Shown here one piece after another: positions 62,340 to 64,000 of a stretch of 64,000 nt of DNA; position 1 is the stretch's first letter, and every line of letters starts with the position of its first letter. The DNA comes from Comamonas suwonensis (GTDB lineage Bacteria; Pseudomonadota; Gammaproteobacteria; Burkholderiales; Burkholderiaceae_C). The notes beneath the pieces were generated by a model. The model was not told the DNA's origin. It did no database searches and worked only from the letters and a program-made list of their open reading frames with translations. The stretch spans positions 1-64,000 of the forward strand of contig NZ_JABBCQ020000007.1 of NCBI RefSeq assembly GCF_012844455.2. Reading direction: 5' to 3'. The translations under genes and the position numbers were made by a program.

Positions 62340-64000
62340 CAACAACCAAGCCGGTAACGGTCTTACAAGCGCTGGCCCAGGCGTTGCAGCAGGCGCAGCG
62401 TTTCAACACGGGGGTGCAAGTGGCGCCCGCTTGCATTTTGTGGCCTGACAAGGATGGTCAGTGGTTGTCAGCCTTGCCTACGTTGCGCGCACAATTACCG
62501 CAACTGCTTACGCTGGGTGAATACGCCCCGCAGATGCGCTGCGGCCCGGCGATTTGGCTCAAAGCCGCGATTGCTGGGCTGTTACCAGATGGGCCTGGCG
62601 ATAGTGTGCCGGTGGTGTACCTGCCGGGAGTCAGTCGGGTAGATCTGCGTGCTATCGAGTCTTGCCCGCGCTCTCTGCAACCGTTGGCTGAATTGCAGTA
62701 CCGAGGCGTTTTCTGGAGCCAAGCCAACGCCAAGGATTGGACGGTCAGCGCGTTTTTGGCATCGAAGAATGGCGGGCTTGCTCTGGACGTTGCGCAGGAC
62801 AAGGCGACACAAGAGGCTTTGAGCCAGGCCCTGCAAGTAGGCGTATTGCTGGAGCAGCCTGTGTCCGCGCTTCAGGGGCGGGCCATCAATGCCGAGTGGT
62901 TGCTCGGCTTGTTGGCGCCCAATCCTATGCGTGACTTGCTGCAATGGATGAACGCACCAGAAGCCATGCGGCAGCAATGGAGTGCTGTGCTGTGGGATGT
63001 GTTCGTAAAGCGCTGCAAAGCCGATTTTGGTTTTGATCCGTTGGCTGATGGTGTGTTGACGGCGGCAGAGCTGCTGGCCAGTAGAGATGGTAAATGGGGC
63101 ATGGTTTGGGCCCTCTACCAAGACTCATTTGCCAGCTTTCCTAACATCTATGCATTGCTGGAAAAGGTTGCGCCACCACAGTTGGGTCTGTTTCCGGATC
63201 AGAAATTGTTATCGGGCTACCCACAGGTCAATGAGCAAAATGAGGTGGACTTGCGCCGGGCACTGTCCGACTGCGTGAGTATGGATGCGGCACAGGCACG
63301 GACCATGCTCGCGGCGGTGGAACTGGAGCATGGCACTCGCCGCTCTTGGGTATGGGCGCGTATGGGGTATTCGCCTTTGGCTATAGCCCTGGAGCATCTC
63401 GCGCGAGTAGCCCAGCAAAGCACGCTGTTGCCCATTGGGCAGACGCCGACCGAATTGGCCGACAGTTATCAGCAAATGGGGTGGCAGGTCGATCAGGCTG
63501 CTTTGCATGCTTTGGCGGCTGTGCACACCAAGGCAGATGTGGAGGCTGTCGGCCTTGCATTGCGTGCGATGTACTTGCCTTGGCTGGATGAAGCGGCCAG
63601 GCGCTTGCAAGAGGCCGTCAAGAAAGCGGGTGGTCTGTATCCGGCGCAAGGCGCAGATAAGCCAGGTGTGGAGGGCGTCTGCACTGTCTTCGTGGATGGC
63701 TTGCGTTATGACGTGGCAAAGCTGCTGGAGCAGCGGCTGTCGGCTCTGGGGCCTACGCGGCTTTCGGCGGGATGGACCAGCATGCCATCGGTGACGGCAT
63801 CTGGCAAAGCGTGGTGTTCGCCAGTGGCGGCATTCATTGCGGGTAGCGCAGGGGATATCGATTTCCAGCCCAGGGTCAAAGCAGATGGCAGGCCGCTGTC
63901 TGGCCACAATTTTCGCAAGCTGCTTGGCGAGCATGGTGTCCAAGCTCTGGATAGGCATGAGCGTGGTGACCCACAAGGGAGTGCATGGACGGAGGCGGGC
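62336..64000 (+). CDS. pglZ: BREX phosphatase-fold protein PglZ (3' end outside window)
   Basis: First 555 codons of PglZ, the alkaline-phosphatase-superfamily core protein found in all BREX types. The PglZ-domain start is TVFVDGLRYDVAKLL (about 450-464; the Asp would be a metal ligand), followed by GWTSMPSVTASGKAW with the conserved Thr/Ser region. The N-terminal part reads CILWPDKDGQWLSALPTLR and IWLKAAIAGLLP, PVVYLPGVSRVDLRAIE, a lead domain seen in a non-type-1A PglZ group as I recall. It starts ATGA inside the AbiEii-like gene. The frame is still open at 64000. The following gene (brxL, brxHII or brxD/brxHI) would decide the BREX subtype. Confidence 0.88.
   Translation, partial: MTTTKPVTVLQALAQALQQAQRFNTGVQVAPACILWPDKDGQWLSALPTLRAQLPQLLTLGEYAPQMRCGPAIWLKAAIAGLLPDGPGDSVPVVYLPGVSRVDLRAIESCPRSLQPLAELQYRGVFWSQANAKDWTVSAFLASKNGGLALDVAQDKATQEALSQALQVGVLLEQPVSALQGRAINAEWLLGLLAPNPMRDLLQWMNAPEAMRQQWSAVLWDVFVKRCKADFGFDPLADGVLTAAELLASRDGKWGMVWALYQDSFASFPNIYALLEKVAPPQLGLFPDQKLLSGYPQVNEQNEVDLRRALSDCVSMDAAQARTMLAAVELEHGTRRSWVWARMGYSPLAIALEHLARVAQQSTLLPIGQTPTELADSYQQMGWQVDQAALHALAAVHTKADVEAVGLALRAMYLPWLDEAARRLQEAVKKAGGLYPAQGADKPGVEGVCTVFVDGLRYDVAKLLEQRLSALGPTRLSAGWTSMPSVTASGKAWCSPVAAFIAGSAGDIDFQPRVKADGRPLSGHNFRKLLGEHGVQALDRHERGDPQGSAWTEAG

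Noticed and set aside
47830..64000. DISARM or phage-growth-limitation (Pgl) assignment for the methyltransferase locus
   Set aside because: brxA, brxB and brxC-type genes are present and there is no pglW kinase or DrmA/DrmB helicase pair in the window; BREX fits.

Overview
The window reads as a chromosomal segment of a Comamonadaceae betaproteobacterium, most likely Comamonas or a close relative. The grounds are the gene content (TctDE/TctCBA and Bug-type binding proteins, hpnCDE, tig-clpP-clpX-lon) and a dispersed near-palindromic repeat with the core ATAGCTGC..AGCGCTTA, which I know from genomes of this family. The species call is inference.

Positions 1-35,900 are mostly ordinary chromosome. 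In order they hold: rsuA; an exported non-specific nuclease; an Hsp15-like S4 protein; a tricarboxylate-type regulator pair (tctDE, minus strand) divergent from tctC-tctB-tctA; an amidohydrolase; a DedA-rhodanese fusion; a sulfur module on the minus strand (exported double-rhodanese, YeeE/TsuA-type transporter, 57-residue peptide); and a long minus-strand catabolic cluster (LysR regulator, 2OG-Fe oxygenase, alpha/beta hydrolase, NitT/TauT-type ABC transporter, nucleoside deaminase, three-subunit molybdenum hydroxylase). Then come hemH, a HAD phosphatase, two small membrane-protein genes, an orphan Bug-type binding protein, hpnC-hpnD-hpnE (squalene from farnesyl diphosphate) and an RND efflux pair.

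Positions 35,965-43,000 hold tRNA-Leu(UAG), the proteostasis block tig-clpP-clpX-lon, three tandem copies of tRNA-Gly(GCC) and tRNA-Cys(GCA).

From tRNA-Cys to the right edge is an integrated accessory island. Its left part is AT-rich and poorly characterised: a tyrosine recombinase, a dense block of palindromes, three small unknown genes, an opposing HTH gene and an AT-rich 415-residue orphan. Its right part is a BREX phage-defence operon cut by the window end: a ribbon-helix-helix-like gene, brxA, brxB, brxC, an Abi_2-family gene, pglX, a PHP-SMC-type ATPase, a winged-helix/nucleotidyltransferase (AbiE-like) pair and the first 555 codons of pglZ. Most junctions in this operon overlap (GTGA, ATGA, or 7-11 nt), so the accessory defence genes are built into the BREX transcript rather than merely adjacent. 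The BREX subtype cannot be fixed because the genes after pglZ are outside the window.

The most interesting points are: this layered operon; a 17-bp tandem duplication that frameshifts the tail of the Abi protein; an in-frame copy of the dispersed repeat inside pglX; two poly-C tracts upstream of the operon; paired inverted repeats before the AbiE-like pair; and nested palindromes downstream of the integrase.
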